Of a DNA stretch of 64,000 nt, positions 1-12,137 are shown piece by piece (the stretch's first letter is position 1; each line of letters starts with the position of its first letter). Under the pieces are notes generated by a model. It worked only from the letters and a program-made list of their open reading frames with translations. It did no database searches and had not been told where the DNA came from. This stretch comes from Dasypus novemcinctus (taxonomy: Eukaryota; Chordata; Mammalia; Cingulata; Dasypodidae), in NCBI RefSeq assembly GCF_030445035.2, contig NC_080680.1:46017212-46081211 (forward strand), read 5' to 3'. A program made the position numbers and the translations under genes.

Positions 1-631
1 TGTCCTTCTTTCTTTCTAGTTCTGACAAAGCATTCCAAATCTGAAATGTATTAAAAAATAAATCTTTAAGAGCTCTAACCCCAAATGAGCCAATTATTCT
101 TTGGCTGTATGATAGGTTCTTAAGGAAGCTTACTAATTCTTTGATGCTAAAATGAGCCCTATTTGAAGAAAGATGTAAAGGAAATTTGGTTCTATCCACA
201 GAGAATTAAGAATTTCTTAAAAACTATTAAGACCAGTCTGTATTCCTCTCACTACATTGGAGATGTCCTATCTTATTTTCTTAAATGAGGAATTACCTGA
301 AAAGTCTCAGAATATTAATGTTACTCTTTGTGATATCCTCATCTTTTAAAATGAACCATTGCAAATCAAGATAATTTTTTTTTTTTAAATAGACAATACA
401 ATGCTACAAGCTAAGGTTTTGAAACTTCAGGCATAAGCTGAGTTGGTATCCGATTGGATTTTTTTCTTTTTGTACTTCCTTTAAAATCATGCTTAAATCT
501 TAAATAAGCTGTATATACTAGAAAGAGATAGATAAATTCTCATGCCGTTTCTGTTTTTAATATAAATCATCTGTAATCCTTACAGAGAAGGATACACTTT
601 CCACATGACATTTTTTTCACTTATGATGTAT
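1..631. other. AT-rich intergenic DNA, nothing recognised
   Basis: No open frame, repeat family or RNA signature that I can support. The stretch is AT-rich with short T and A runs. It ends where the A/T-rich 3' terminus of the antisense L1 begins near position 632. Confidence 0.6.
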
Positions 632-2717
632 TTTTTTCTTTTATTAAAAAAGGTGTGAGCTTACAAAACTATCATGCATAAAGGGCAAAATTCCTATGTC
701 ACTCCTCCACAAACAACTTGTATTTTTGTGGAACTGTTACAGATTATGAAGGAACAACATCAAAATATTATTGCAACTATGACCCAAAACTTACATTTGG
801 TGTAGTTTTTCAATAAACCCTCTGTTATTAACACCATGTACTAGTATTGTACATCTATTATAGTCCATGGGAGACCACTCTCCTATCGGTACTGTTAACC
901 ATCATCCACCACATGATCCACTGTGGTCCCATGCCTTGTACAATCTATCCACAGTGTACACTTGGTGGCTCTCAATTCATCACAGAGTTGTGCAGTCATC
1001 ACCCCAGTAAATGTTTGAATGTTTTCCTTAGTCTAAAAGAAAAAAATCCCAAACCCCTTATTATTAACCCTTGGCATTGATAAAGTACCTTCTTTAACAG
1101 TGATGCAAGAATATTACAATATCGCTGCTAACTATAGTCCATAAACTACATTAATTGTATTTTCCCCATGTATTACCATATTCTTACCACCTTATAATAG
1201 TGATGTGCATTTGTTCTGGTTCATATAGCATTCTTGTATTTGTACTATTAACCACAGTCCTCATACACCACCGAGTTCACTATTTATACTGTCCCTAGAT
1301 TATTCTCTAGCTTTCTAGCAAATGACATGTATGTGTCCCTAGATTACCCCTTTCAGCCATAGTCACATTTATAAATCAGCAGTGTTACCAATACTCACTA
1401 TAATGTGTTTACCATCAAGTCTATCCATTTCCACACTTTTAAAATCAAGCTAATTAAGAATTCTACATACATTAAGCATCAGTACCCTTCTCAACCCTTA
1501 TCCTATCTCCTGGTAACTTATACTATAGATTTTAACTACATGTGTTTATTCTTCATATTTAGTTCATATTAGTGTGAGACCATACAATATTTGTCCTTTT
1601 GTGTCTGACTTTATTTCACTCAACATAACGACCTCAAGATTTATCCATGTTGTCATGGATAAATCTTTTCTTCTTACAGGGGCATAGTATTCAATCACAT
1701 GTATATACCATGTTTTATCTATTCATCAGTTGATGGACACTTGGGTTGTTTCCATCTTTTAGTAAGTGAATAATGCTGCTCTGAACATCAGTGTGAAAAT
1801 GTCTGTTCACATCCCAGTTTTCAGTTCTTCTGGATATATTCCTAGTAGAGAGATTGTGGATCAGAAAGCAGCTCTATGTTTAGCTTCCTGAGGAACTGCC
1901 AAACTGTCCTCCACAGTGGTTACACAATTCCACATTCCAACCATTGTGAAGGAATGTTCCTATTTCTCCACATCCTCTCTGGCACTTACAGTTTTCTGTT
2001 CTGTTTGTTTGTTTTTGTTTTTTAATAGTGGCCATTCTATGAGGTGTGAAATGATAACTCGGAGTTTTGATGTGCATTTCTTTAGTAGCTAGTGATATTG
2101 AACACTTTTTCATGTACTATTTTGCGATTTGTATTTCCTCTGTGGAAAAATCTCCATTTAAATCGTTTAAGTTTATTCCTAAATATTTAATTCTTTTAGT
2201 CACTATTGCGAATGGAAATTTTTTCCTGACTTCCTCCTCAGGTTGCTCTTTTCTAGTATCTAGAAACACTACTGATTTTTGTGCATTAATCTGGTATTGC
2301 ACCACTCTGCTGAACTTGCTTATTAGCTCTAGTAGCTTTGTGAGGCTAGGCATAGGATCTATAATCTGAAAATAACGAAAGTTTTACTTCTTCCTTTACA
2401 GTTTGGGTGACTTTTATTTCTTTTTCTTTCCTGATTGCTCTAGCTAGAACTGCTAGCACTATATTGAACACCAGTGGTGACAGAAGGCATCCTTGTCTTG
2501 TTCTCAGTCTCAATGGGAAAGCTTTCAGTCTTTCACCATTGAGTACAATGTTAGCTGTAGATTTTCATATATGCCCTTTATCATGTTGAGAAAGTTTCCT
2601 TCAATTCCTATCTTTCAGAGCTTGTTTTTACCAAGAAAGGATTCTGGGTTTTGTCAAATGCCTTTTCTGCATCAACTGAGATGATCACATGAATTTTCTT
2701 CTGTGACTTATTGATGT

Positions 2718-3347
2718 TGTGGCAGTTTGAAATTCTTTTATGGATTCTAAAGAGAAAGATTATGTTTTTGAACTAATCCATTCCTGTGGGTGTGAGAATC
2801 TTTTGACTGAACTATGTCTGTAGTGAGGCATGACTCAGGTTGAGTCCCTGCCCTCTTGCTTGGTCTGATATAAACAGAGAAACAGAGGGAAAGGGAGCTG
2901 CCATATCTGATCCTGCAATGCAAGAGAAAGGACTCCATGTTCACCTACAGCTGAGTTCAAGGAAAGAAACCCCAAGGGACTCAAAGAGTTGAGGCCCAGG
3001 GAGAGATAAGCCATATGCATCATAGCTCATAGCTGAACTTGGGGAGAAAGCAGAGCAGCTGAGAATGAGAAAGAAGGTCCAGTAAGAGACAAACCCTATA
3101 CCTGGTTGCCCACAGCTGAGCTCTGAGAGACAGGAGATTTCTGGAGGAGAAGACAAAACCTCAGTAGAGATCTGTGGCCATCTTGTTTCACCACATGGCA
3201 GGCCCTAAGAAAGCATCTCTACTGATGCCTTGATTTGGACATTTCACATCCACAGAATGGTAAGATTTACCCTAAATAAAACCCACATTATAAAGGCCAA
3301 CCCAATTCTGGCACTTTGCACCAGCAGCCCCTTGGCAAACTAAAACA
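2718..3347 (+). mobile_element. Solo LTR, ERVL/MaLR-type xenarthran family
   Basis: The element starts TGTGGCAG and ends AAAACA, so it has the TG...CA termini of an LTR. It splits the antisense L1 ORF2 cleanly. Flanking pentamers GATGT (2713-2717) and AATGT (3348-3352) match at four of five bases, consistent with the 5-bp duplication made by ERVL-type integrases. A TATA-like TATAAA lies at 2879-2884 and a polyadenylation signal AATAAA at 3275-3280. The end resembles MaLR/ERVL LTRs that finish ...CTAATACA. Sister copies are at 15789-16513 (+), 55486-55964 (+), 13519-14179 (-) and 50953-51583 (-). The name is from memory. Confidence 0.8.
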
Positions 3348-3441
3348 AATGTGATGTATTACACTGACTGAGTTTCTTGGGTTGACACACCCTTGCATGC
3401 CTGGGATAAAATCCACTTGATCATGATGAATAATTATTTTA

Positions 3442-3819
3442 GGGAAACGGACTTTGGCCCAGTGGTTAGGGTGTCCGTCTACCACATGGGAGGTCCACGG
3501 TTCAAGCCCCGGGCCTCCTTGACCCGTGTGGAGCTGGCCCATGCGCAGTGCTGATGCGCGCAAGGAGTGCCCTGCCACGCAGGGGTGTCCCCCGCGTAGG
3601 GGAGACCCACGCGCAAGGAGTGCACCCATAAGGAGAGCCGCCCAGCGCGAAGGAGGGAGCAGCCTGCCGAGGAATGGTGCTGCCCACACTTCCCATGCCG
3701 CTGACGACAACAGAAGCGGACAAAGAAACAAGACGCAGCAAATAGACACAGAGAACAGACAACCAGGGGAGGGGAGGGGAATTAAATAAATAAAAATAAA
3801 TCTTAAAAAAAAAAAAAAA
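3442..3819 (+). mobile_element. DAS-SINE, short subfamily, intact with TSD
   Basis: Full-length tRNA-headed SINE. An A-box-like segment (GGTTAGGGTGTCC) and a B-box-like segment (GGTTCAAGCCC) give an internal RNA polymerase III promoter within the first 80 bases. The body is GC-rich and CpG-rich, followed by a G-rich tract, AAATA repeats, AATCTT and poly(A). A perfect 10-bp duplication AATTATTTTA flanks it (3432-3441 and 3820-3829), showing L1-mediated insertion into the older antisense L1. It lacks the roughly 46-bp internal module seen in the long subfamily. Confidence 0.92.
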
Positions 3820-5439
3820 AATTATTTTAACGTTATTGAATTTGATTAGTGAGTGTTTTTTTGAGAATTTTTGCATCTATATTCAATAGGGAAATGAGTC
3901 TGCATTTTTTTTCATAATATCTTTATCTGGCTTCAGTATTAGGATGCTTGCTTAATAGAATGAGTTTAGTAACATTCCCTCCTGTTCATTTTTTGGAAGA
4001 GTTTGTGTGAGATTGGTATTAAATCTTCTTTGAATAATTGGTAGAATTAATCTGTGGAGCTATCCGGTCCAGAGCTTTTCATTTTGGTGAGGCTTTTGGT
4101 GACTGTTTCAATCTCTTTACTTGTGGTTGGTTTGTTGAAGTTTTCTCTTTCTTCTAGGGTCAATGTAGGTTGTTTCTAGGAATTTTTCCATTTCACCTAT
4201 GTTGTCTTTGGCATACAATTTTTCATAGTATCTTCTTAAGATACTCTTTATTTCTGAAGGGTCAGTAGAAATGCACCCCCCTCCCCCATTTCTGATTTTA
4301 TTTGCATTTTCTCTTTTTGTCAGTCTAGCTGAGGATTTGTCAATTTTATTGATCATTTCATAGAACCAACTTTTGGTTTAGTTAATTTTCTCTATTTTTG
4401 TTTTCTTGATTTTATTTATGTCTGCTTTAATCTTTGCTATTCTTTCCTTCTGTTTGCTTTAGGGTTAGTTTGCTGTTCTTTTTCTAGTTCGTCCAGGTGT
4501 GTAATTAGGTCATTGATTTTAGTCTTTATTCTTTTTAAATGTAAACATTGAAGACTATAAATTTCCCTCTCACCACTGCCTTTCCTGCATCCCACAGGTT
4601 TTGATATGCTGTGTTCTTGTTTCCATTCATCTTGAGATATTTACTGATTTCTCTTGCAATTTCTTCTTTTAATCACTGATTATTTAAAAGTGTGCTGTTT
4701 AATCTCCATTTATTTGTGAACTTTCCCTTTTTCTATCCATTATTAGTTTCTAGCCTCATTCCATTATGATCAGAGAAAGTGCTTTGTATAATTTCAACCT
4801 TTTTAAATTTATTGAGATCTGTTTTGTGACCCAACATATGTTCTATCCTGGAGATCCATGAGCACTTGAGAAATATCCTGCTGTTTGGGGATGCAATGTT
4901 CTATACATATCTATTAGGTTGGTTCATTTTTCATATTATTCAAGTTCTCTGTTTCCTTATTGATCCTCTGCCTGGATGTTCTATCCAGTGATGAGAGTGA
5001 TGCACTGAAGTCTCCAACTATTACTGTAAAGACATCTATTTCTCCATTCAGTTTTGCCAGGGTTTGCACATGTATATATATATTTATGATTGTTATCTCT
5101 TCCTGACATATTGCCCCTTTTATTAATATATATGGCCCTTCCTTGTCTCTAATAATGGCTTTGCTTTTAAAGTCTATTTTATCTGATATGAGTATAGCTA
5201 CTCCAGCTTTGTTGTTCCTGTTGTTGTTATTGCATGCATGGAATATCTTTTTCCAGCCTTTCACTTTCAATCTATTTGTATCACTGAGTCTAAGATGAGT
5301 CTCTTGTAGACAGCATATAGTTGGTTCATATTTTTTAACCATCCTGTCAGTCTTCATCTTTTGATTGGGGTGTTTAATCCAAAACATTCAGTGTTATTAC
5401 TGTTAAGCAGTTCTTACTTCACCTATTTTGACCTTAGAT

Positions 5440-6400
5440 TTTACCTATAATATCTTATTTTCAGCAATCATTTTATACTTTTGGTTACTTTTACTGATAA
5501 TCTTCATTTCTAGACTCTCTTCCAAGCCTCTGTCTCCTGTCTTTTCTTTTCAAGTTGTAGCACTCCCTTTAATATTTCTGGCAAAGCTAGTCTCTTGGTG
5601 CCAAACTCCTTCAGTTTCTGTTTATCTGTGAATGTTATAAACTCACCCTCATTTTTGAAAGACAATATTGTCAGATACAAGATTCTTGGCCGGCAGTTTT
5701 TCTCCTGCAGTGTCTTAAATATATCATACCACTGCCTTCTTGCTTCCATGATTTCTGATGAGAAATCAGGATTTAATCTTAATGGGCATCCCTTGCATGT
5801 GATGAATCACTATTCTTTTGCTGCTTTCAGAATTCTCTCTTTATCTTTGGCATTTTGCATTTTGATTTGTATGTGTCTTGGTATAGGTCTACTCAGATTT
5901 ATTCAGATTGGGGTATGTTGTGCTTCTAGGACATGGATATCTATGTTCTTTGAAAGAGTTAGAAAATTTCCTATTATTTCCTCAAATACAATATTCCTTC
6001 TGTCTCTTTTCCCTTCTCTTCTCCTGAGCATCCATGACATGTATGTTTGCACAGGTCTTGCAATCATTTAGTTCCCTGAGACCCTTTTCATTTTTCCCAT
6101 TCTTTTCTCTATTCTTTTGTGAGTTCACTTTCAGAGGCTCTGTCTTCAAGCTCACTCATCCTTTCTTCTGCCTCTTCAAGTCTGCTGTTATATGCCTCCA
6201 GTGTATTTTATATTTCATTTATTGAGTCTTTCATTTCCATAAGATGTACTATTTTTCTATGTATGCTTTCAAATTCTTCTTTGTGCTCACCCAATGTCTT
6301 CTTTATATCCTTAATTCATTAAGAAGATTTGTCTAAACATCTGTGATTATTTGTTTCAATTCCTTATGTCATCTGAAGGTTTCGTTTGTTCCTTCAAGTG
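5440..6400 (-). pseudogene. L1 ORF1 relic (RNA-binding chaperone of LINE-1)
   Basis: The clearest part lies at 5510-5749 on the minus strand, an open 79-codon stretch. It matches the conserved C-terminal domain of L1 ORF1p: an arginine-rich start, then the W..IF..L.EKNC.PRILY core, then the F.DKQKLKEF and LKGVL segments. In an active L1, ORF1p trimerises through an N-terminal coiled coil and coats the L1 RNA. Here the upstream part (about 5750-6400) is rich in Lys and Glu codons in several frames, as expected for a decayed coiled coil, but no continuous frame remains. It sits directly upstream of the ORF2 relic, the normal L1 order. Confidence 0.8.
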
Positions 6401-7000
6401 GGCCATATCTTCCTGTTTCTTAGTATAGCTTGTAGTTTTTTGTTGATGTCCTGTTATCTGACTTTCTTGTTGTATTTATTCTGGGCTCAGTTTTTCTTTA
6501 GTCTAGGGCTTTATACTTGATTGGCTTTGACTACAGTCCTTCTTAGATACTTGGTTCAACTTATTTTGGAACCTTATAATAGTTCATCTTTAGCCAATCT
6601 GAATTTTTTTTCAGCTCGTATTCATCTGTTTCTTGCCATTTCTCCCTTCCTGGGGACAGAAAAGCAGTTGAGGGTGTGACTGGTATTGTAAGCTGTGGAG
6701 GCTGACGCTGCCCAAATTGCCCAGGAACTGATGAATCCCCCCCACTTTTCTCCCCTGCCAGGGGTTGAGACAAAATCATAGCTGTGTGCAGTGATCCAAT
6801 CTGTGCAGGCAAAGGCCACCTGTAGTTGCCTGGAGAGACTTATGAAGTTTCACAGACTTTCCTCCCCTGCCTGGGTTGGGGTTGGAACCACAGGTATGGG
6901 CATTAAACTAAGTTGTGTGGGCTGAAATTGACCAAGTTGCCCAGAGAGGCTGCCAAAGCACTGCCCCCCTCCACTTATGATATTTCAAGAACAAATTCAT

Positions 7001-7407
7001 CTTACAGAGCTTTTTTTTAAAAGATTTATTTTCTTTATTTCTCCACACACCTCCCTTCCCCCCCCCCCCCTCCATTGTTTGCACTTGCTGTCTGCTCTCT
7101 GTTCATCTTCTTTTTAGGAGGCACTGGGAACCAAACCTGGGACATCCCATGTGGGAGGGGGCATCCAATCAATTGAGTCACTTCCGCTCCCTGCTTGTTG
7201 TGTCTCTCATTGTATTTCTACACTATGTCTCTTCATTGCATCATCTTGCTGCATCATCTTGTTGCATCAGCTCACTGTGCCAGCCCATTTTGTCAACTTG
7301 CTGTCTTGCTCATCTTCTTTATAAGGCATTGGGAACCAAACCCAGGACCTCCCGTGTGGTAGGCAGGTCCCCAACTGCTTGAGCCATATCTGCTTCCCTT
7401 ACAGAGC
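7001..7407 (-). mobile_element. Older dimeric tRNA-derived SINE, with TSD
   Basis: The SINE body is 7011-7397 on the minus strand, flanked by a 10-bp duplication CTTACAGAGC (7001-7010 and 7398-7407). In transcript sense it begins with a tRNA-like head containing a B-box-like GGGTTTGGTTCCC. A GATGCAACAAGATGATGCAGCAAG-like segment is repeated, and then a second tRNA-like head with another B-box-like motif appears before the terminal AATAAATCTTTT poly(A). It is therefore dimeric and more diverged than the other copies, probably an early DAS-SINE family. On the plus strand the tail appears as a T tract followed by a C run at 7058-7070. Confidence 0.8.
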
Positions 7408-7434
7408 CTTTAACACAGAGTAAAATGTTTCAAA

Positions 7435-7819
7435 TTTTTTTTTTTTAAGATTTATTTTTTATTTATTTCTATTCCCCCCGCCCCGGTTGTCTGCTCTCTG
7501 TGTCCATTCGCTGTGTGTTTTCTGTGTCCACTTGCATTCTTGTCAGGCAGTACCAGGAATTTGTTGCATCATCTTGCTGCATCAGCTCTCCATATGTGCA
7601 GCACCACACAGGCTGTGCTTTTTTTGCACAGGGTGCACATTCCTTGTGCATGGGGCACCCCTACATGGGGGGCACTCCTGCATGGCATGGCACTCCTTGC
7701 ATGCGGCAGCACTGCATGTGGGCCAGCTCACCACACAGGCCAGGAGGCCCTGGGTACTGAACCCTAGACCACCTATATGATAGGCAGATGCTCTATCAGT
7801 TGAGCCACATCAGCTTCCC
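7435..7819 (-). mobile_element. DAS-SINE, older long-type copy
   Basis: Minus-strand SINE with the tail at 7435-7490 (T tract, AAGATTTATTT, C-rich tract) and the tRNA-like head at about 7740-7819. It keeps the CATCATCTTGCTGCATCAGCTC-like segment characteristic of the long subfamily. It is clearly more diverged than the copies at 14646, 26091 or 47375. I could not define a convincing target duplication. Confidence 0.8.
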
Positions 7820-8340
7820 TCAAGCTGGTATTAAAATTAATAAAAGTCATTTTATCCTTCTAGGTTATAGAATGGATTCCTCATACCTTGAAATACCTCT
7901 CTACTCTTTCCCAACTCTCACTCTAATTTTAACAGGAATGGGGTAAATGTTATAAGTGTTTGGATACTTTGCTGCACCCCCACCCCCACACTCCTCCCTT
8001 TGGGAGGTTATACATCTGTGCCTCATTGACTTCAGGCTTGGTCACATGACTTGCTCTGGCCAATGAAATGAGAGAAAGTGATATGTGCTCTTTTGAGCAG
8101 AGCTTTAAGGGCCATCATTTGGCCACCACTATTTCTTTTCCCTTACCACAAGACTATCAGTGTCCCAGGTGGAACTGCTCCTTCATCCTGGGTCCTAGAA
8201 TGAAGACATTGAGTGGGGCTGAGCTGATACTGACCCATAATGAACAAATAGCATGAATAAGTTGTAAATGTTTGTTGTAAAGCTCTGCAATATTAAGGGT
8301 CCTTTGTTACTTCACTATAACTTAGCCTGACAGAGTGCTT
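7820..8340 (+). mobile_element. Old LTR-like mammalian repeat fragment (about 8020-8335)
   Basis: The part from GGCTTGGTCACATGACTTGCTCTGGCCAATG onward resembles a widespread mammalian repeat whose consensus ends in GTTACGCAGCAATAGATAACTGA; here the end is decayed near 8310-8335. I cannot name the family with certainty. The first 200 bases (7820-8020) show nothing recognisable. Confidence 0.45.
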
Positions 8341-8469
8341 TATAAATTATTTTACATATTATTTTTATATAATGTAAATATTATAATTGGTTAAAATTAT
8401 AATCAGTTAATAAGATCTCTAGCCACCAAATTGTCTGGTACAGTTGAAAAGAATAAGAATAGCAACAAG

Positions 8470-8845
8470 GGAAACGGACTTGGCCCAGAGGTTAGGGTGT
8501 CCGTCTACCACATGGGAGGTCTGCGGTTCAAACCCCGGGCCTCCCTGACCCGTGTGCAGCTGGCCCATGCGCAGTGCTGATGCGCGCAAGGAGTGCCGCC
8601 CCACGCAGGGGTGTCCCCCGCATAGGGGAGCCCCACGCGCAAGGAATGCACCTGTAAGGAGAGCCGCTCAGCGCGAAAGAAAAGTGCAGCCTGCCCAGGA
8701 GTGGCGCCGCCCACACTTCCCGTGCTGCTGACAACAGAAGCGGACAAAGAAACAAGACGCAGCAAATAGACACAGAGAACAGACAACGGGGGGGGGGGGG
8801 GGGGGTGCGGAATTAAATAAATAAATAAATCTTTAAAAAAAAAAA
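8470..8845 (+). mobile_element. DAS-SINE, short subfamily, with 18-G run and TSD
   Basis: Full-length short-type SINE with a perfect 14-bp duplication AGAATAGCAACAAG on each side (8456-8469 and 8846-8859). The G-rich tract before the tail has expanded to an uninterrupted run of 18 G (8788-8805). The tail is GGAATTAAATAAATAAATAAATC-like and then poly(A). A and B boxes are present in the head. The high similarity to the 3442 and 45379 copies suggests a fairly young insertion. Confidence 0.92.
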
Positions 8846-8859
8846 AAGAATAGCAACAA

Positions 8860-10421
8860 GATTATGCCAAGCGAGTTGGCAAATTCATGATGCAAACCAA
8901 TAATTCTCAGACTATTGTGACCACACTGCTAGATTACAGTAAAAGGACTTCCCAGGGCTGTGGGGACCTTGTCATTTTATAAGAGTTTGATTGGTAAACT
9001 TCTTTTCACCAGTCTACGATGAGATAAGCCAAGAAATTCAAAGATTTTAGAAATTCTTACAGGAATTTGATATTACCACAATATGCAAGATCAAGATTAG
9101 TGAAATTGTCTTGTTGAGTGAGGTAACAGACCAGTTTGGACGTTGTCAGGCTTACATGCTGAGTTACATGTGGCACAAACTGCATACTAGGATTGGTTGC
9201 CACAGATCAGAAATTAATAAAAAATGTAAAAAGCCTTGTCCTTCACTGCAAAGTTTGAAGAACAGCGACCTAGAACCTGCTTGTAAGCCATCAATACCAC
9301 TCATGCGTTTACCTTCATAGAAACCTAATAAGGGTCCAAAAGGGCACAGGAAAGTTCAAAATTAAACGTTTCTCTTGTGGAACATTTTCTGTCTCACTGG
9401 AGATTTATAAAGTCAGGTAAAAATAACAGCATTTCTTCATTACCCATTGTGTGCACAGCACTGTACAAACAGGCCTAAAGTTACCAAATAATATGGCCGC
9501 AAACTTGGTGCGTTTGTCGCATACACAGAATTTATTTTCCCTTAGAAGCAATTTTACAAATGGTAGGGAGAGACTAGAGTATAAAATTTCACTTAATCTA
9601 ATAAATAAGTGAACTATATCATTTTCTGTGCTAATCGGACTTCTAGGCCTCTAGAACAGGAATTATGGTGATAGTAAGGATGGGGAAGAGAGAAAATGTT
9701 AAGCTATGTTAAACTTTACTTTGAGATTATCTCACCTTCCTTTACTATTTCTCTTCTACTTCTCTACGCCCTCTCAACCAATCCTCTCAGTTCTTACGCT
9801 TTCAAGCCCCATAAAACATATCACTTATCAAAATTATTTCATTCCCTTTCCTTCAATTTAGATAATATCATTTGTTAAGGAAATAGCTGGATTTTTTTAT
9901 TAATTTCTACTAAGGTGCGGATGACTGACCATCTCAATCCTCTTAGAGGAATCTTCTTTTTAAGAGAATTTGCTTATTTTAACCTAAATAAATCTCAAAT
10001 GGGAAATGCAATGAAGTGAAAAGAAAATGTTTGGGAAACGGAATAAAATGTTATAGGTCAAGGAGGTAGGATGACTTTTGTCTGAGTCATCTCTCAATTA
10101 CCTCTTGCTTTTCACAGTTTGTTTCCCTTTTTCTATTTCTTCATAACATTCCCAAGTGTTTTTCATAGTGACTTTCTTCACTGAGAGTGGGCGAGGTCAT
10201 TAGTAAGAGGAGTCATTTGTACATGAGGTATGAGTCAAAGACAGTTTGAATTAGCTACTGAAGGAGTGAGTACTCAGGGAGGAATTACAAAATATACTTG
10301 GGAGAGGAAATATGTGAAACACCATTGATGCTGAAAGCTGAAAAAGACCTCTGAGATCCGCTCCAGTGTATCCCACAGTACGAAGCATGTTCCACTGGTG
10401 ATATGCGAGATGCTGTGATGC
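8860..10421. other. Intergenic DNA, no gene
   Basis: Open frames are all short and unrelated to any protein I know. Around 8880-9080 there may be an ancient repeat (Eutherian DNA-transposon flavour), but I cannot assign it. The rest is AT-rich single-copy-looking DNA. Confidence 0.5.
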
Positions 10422-10905
10422 TGAGTTTTTGTTTGCCAAAGGGGTGTCAATGCAAAGTACCATGGCTTTTATAACTGAGATTTATTTGACGTAAAAGCTC
10501 ACAGTTCCAAGGCAGTGAAAAGTCCAACTCAAGGCATCATAAGACATGCTTTCTCACCCAAGTCAGCTGTTGAAGCAAGATGGCAGGCGATCTCTGCCTG
10601 GTGTCTGCCTTCCCCTCTGGAGCTCACCTGAGGGCAACCAGGCATAGGACTTGTCTCTTCTCTCAGGCTCAGCTGCTCTGCTTTCTTCCCAATTTCAGCT
10701 GTAAGCCTTTAGGCAAATGGGTCATGTCTCCCAAGGGACTCATCTCCCTGAGCCTCCTCTCTCCGTCACATGCAGCATAAAAAATGGCGGAGCTCTCTTT
10801 TCTGGTGTGTCTCCAGTTTCTATCAGACCCTTTAGAGGGCAGGGTCTAAACCTGAGTCCCGCCTCACTGACATAGTCCAACTGGAAAGGTTGCTCAAACT
10901 CACAG
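10422..10905 (-). mobile_element. ERVL/MaLR-type LTR, antisense, decayed
   Basis: The left end shares GTTTGCCAAAGG...CAATGCAAAGTACC with the complement of the LTR 3' ends at 3347 and 16513. It is followed by a CTTTTATAA..GAGATTTATT segment corresponding to the polyadenylation region, and by CACAGTTCCAAGGCAGTGAAAAGTCC, nearly the same as in the 13519 copy. The right boundary is uncertain. Confidence 0.65.
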
Positions 10906-12135
10906 GAGTGGACCAGCGCACAAACACAGTCTTTCTCTTTTCGAATTCATAAAATAATTTCCAACTGCCACATGCTGTTAGGTGATAGGCTGAAAAAGCA
11001 TTAAATAAAATGGAATCACATAGCAAAGAAGTTGCTCCCTTTTCCCTTCTTTTTCAGTCTTTCAAGTTTATCAAGAGTAACGGCTCAGTTTAGGGAGGCT
11101 TTAATGCCTCCCTCATTGTTGCTTATTTTAACAAAGTGAGCAGGGGTTCTGAATCCTGGATAGGCAATGGTCTCCATGCAGCATTTTTAAAAATAGTTTT
11201 GTTTTCACTATTTTTACTTTTATCATAATCTTGATAAGTGATACTGACCTCAATTTGTGGTAATGATATTACTTTTCTTTTACAATATGCTCACTTAAGA
11301 AAAAGAAAATGTCTTCCAAGAAAATCTTAGGTAAATAGTATATAGGTGGTATATAGATGTAGAAATTGCAGAAATCGTGAGGGTTCTATTCAAAAGACTG
11401 AGATAGGGAAACATTAATCTAATCTGAACTCCACACTTGAGGTTAAAACCTGATGAGGAGATATGTATGCATGTGTGGTGGTGCTGGCGGGGTTGATGGA
11501 AAGCACACAGAAATGGTGTTAAGGCAAAATACAAAACCTATCACCTGTAACGATTGTAGCTAATTCCTATAAGCAGGTTTATTTGCATAAACTGTAAAGG
11601 CCAAAAGATGTGAGCTGACATGCTTCAGTGACTCATCTCTTAGGACTCTCTGTTTATATCACACTCTCAACCTACAGCGTTACTAGTGTCAAGGTATCCT
11701 TGCCACCTCTTCCTCCTACCAGACCTGGGGGTTGGGGATTTCCCACCATTTATACACCCTCAGCACATTTCTATTCATGACCAGAAAGAGAATAATCCTC
11801 TAAGAAGAATGGAAGAAATTTACTACAATATTGTATGCATTTTTCATGTAAATGATAAACAACTGTGCAGCACGATCCTGATTAATTCAGATGCGGTGCC
11901 AATAACTACTGGGCATATAGTATGCATATACTCTGGAGTGGGTATGTAAACATTGTAACCATTAGTGTATATTATCTTTGGTTGAGTTCACCAAACTTAT
12001 ATCTAATATCCCAATATGTTTCAGAACTGTGCTAGGTGTTGAGGAATCTAGGATCAAAAGACATTTGCCATGTCTTCACAACATCCATAGTTGTAGAAAT
12101 TAAATATGAGCCATGCTAAGTTTGTAAAATTTGTT
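10906..12135. other. Intergenic DNA, no gene
   Basis: AT-rich sequence with only short chance open frames. I see no splice-bounded coding exon, RNA gene or repeat that I can name. Confidence 0.5.
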
Positions 12136-12137
12136 AT

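Larger units (their letters stand above)
1560..5390 (-). pseudogene. L1 ORF2 relic (endonuclease and reverse transcriptase)
   Basis: On the minus strand 4914-5387 is an open 157-codon block. It matches the N-terminal AP-like endonuclease of L1 ORF2p, with a CLQETHL motif and a GDFS motif where active elements have GDFN. Further downstream, 2117-2353 matches the end of the RT palm and thumb (QKSVVFL and KYLGINL motifs). The RT catalytic motif, normally FADD, seems to fall at 2361-2372, where the complement reads like FSDY, so two of four residues are changed. The frame is interrupted by stops, by an LTR (2718-3347) and by a SINE (3442-3819). The C-terminal end of ORF2 lies at about 1560-2100. 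Confidence 0.8.
632..7000 (-). mobile_element. Long antisense L1 (LINE-1), decayed, with nested insertions
   Basis: Read on the minus strand this has the order of an L1: a GC-richer 5' leader (about 6500-7000), ORF1 relic (about 5440-6400), ORF2 relic (about 1560-5390), a 3' UTR (about 640-1560) and an A-rich end near 632. The 3' UTR is homologous to the one on the plus strand at about 21470-22360, so both belong to related xenarthran L1 lineages. An LTR (2718-3347) and a SINE (3442-3819) are inserted in it. Without them about 5.4 kb of L1 remains, so it is 5'-truncated or internally deleted compared with a 6-7 kb L1. It cannot be active because both reading frames are broken many times. Boundaries are approximate. 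Confidence 0.85.

Noticed and set aside
3455..3530. tRNA gene at the head of each DAS-SINE
   Set aside because: The A and B boxes are present, but the cloverleaf is degenerate and each is followed by the SINE body and tail. These are SINE promoters, not tRNA genes.
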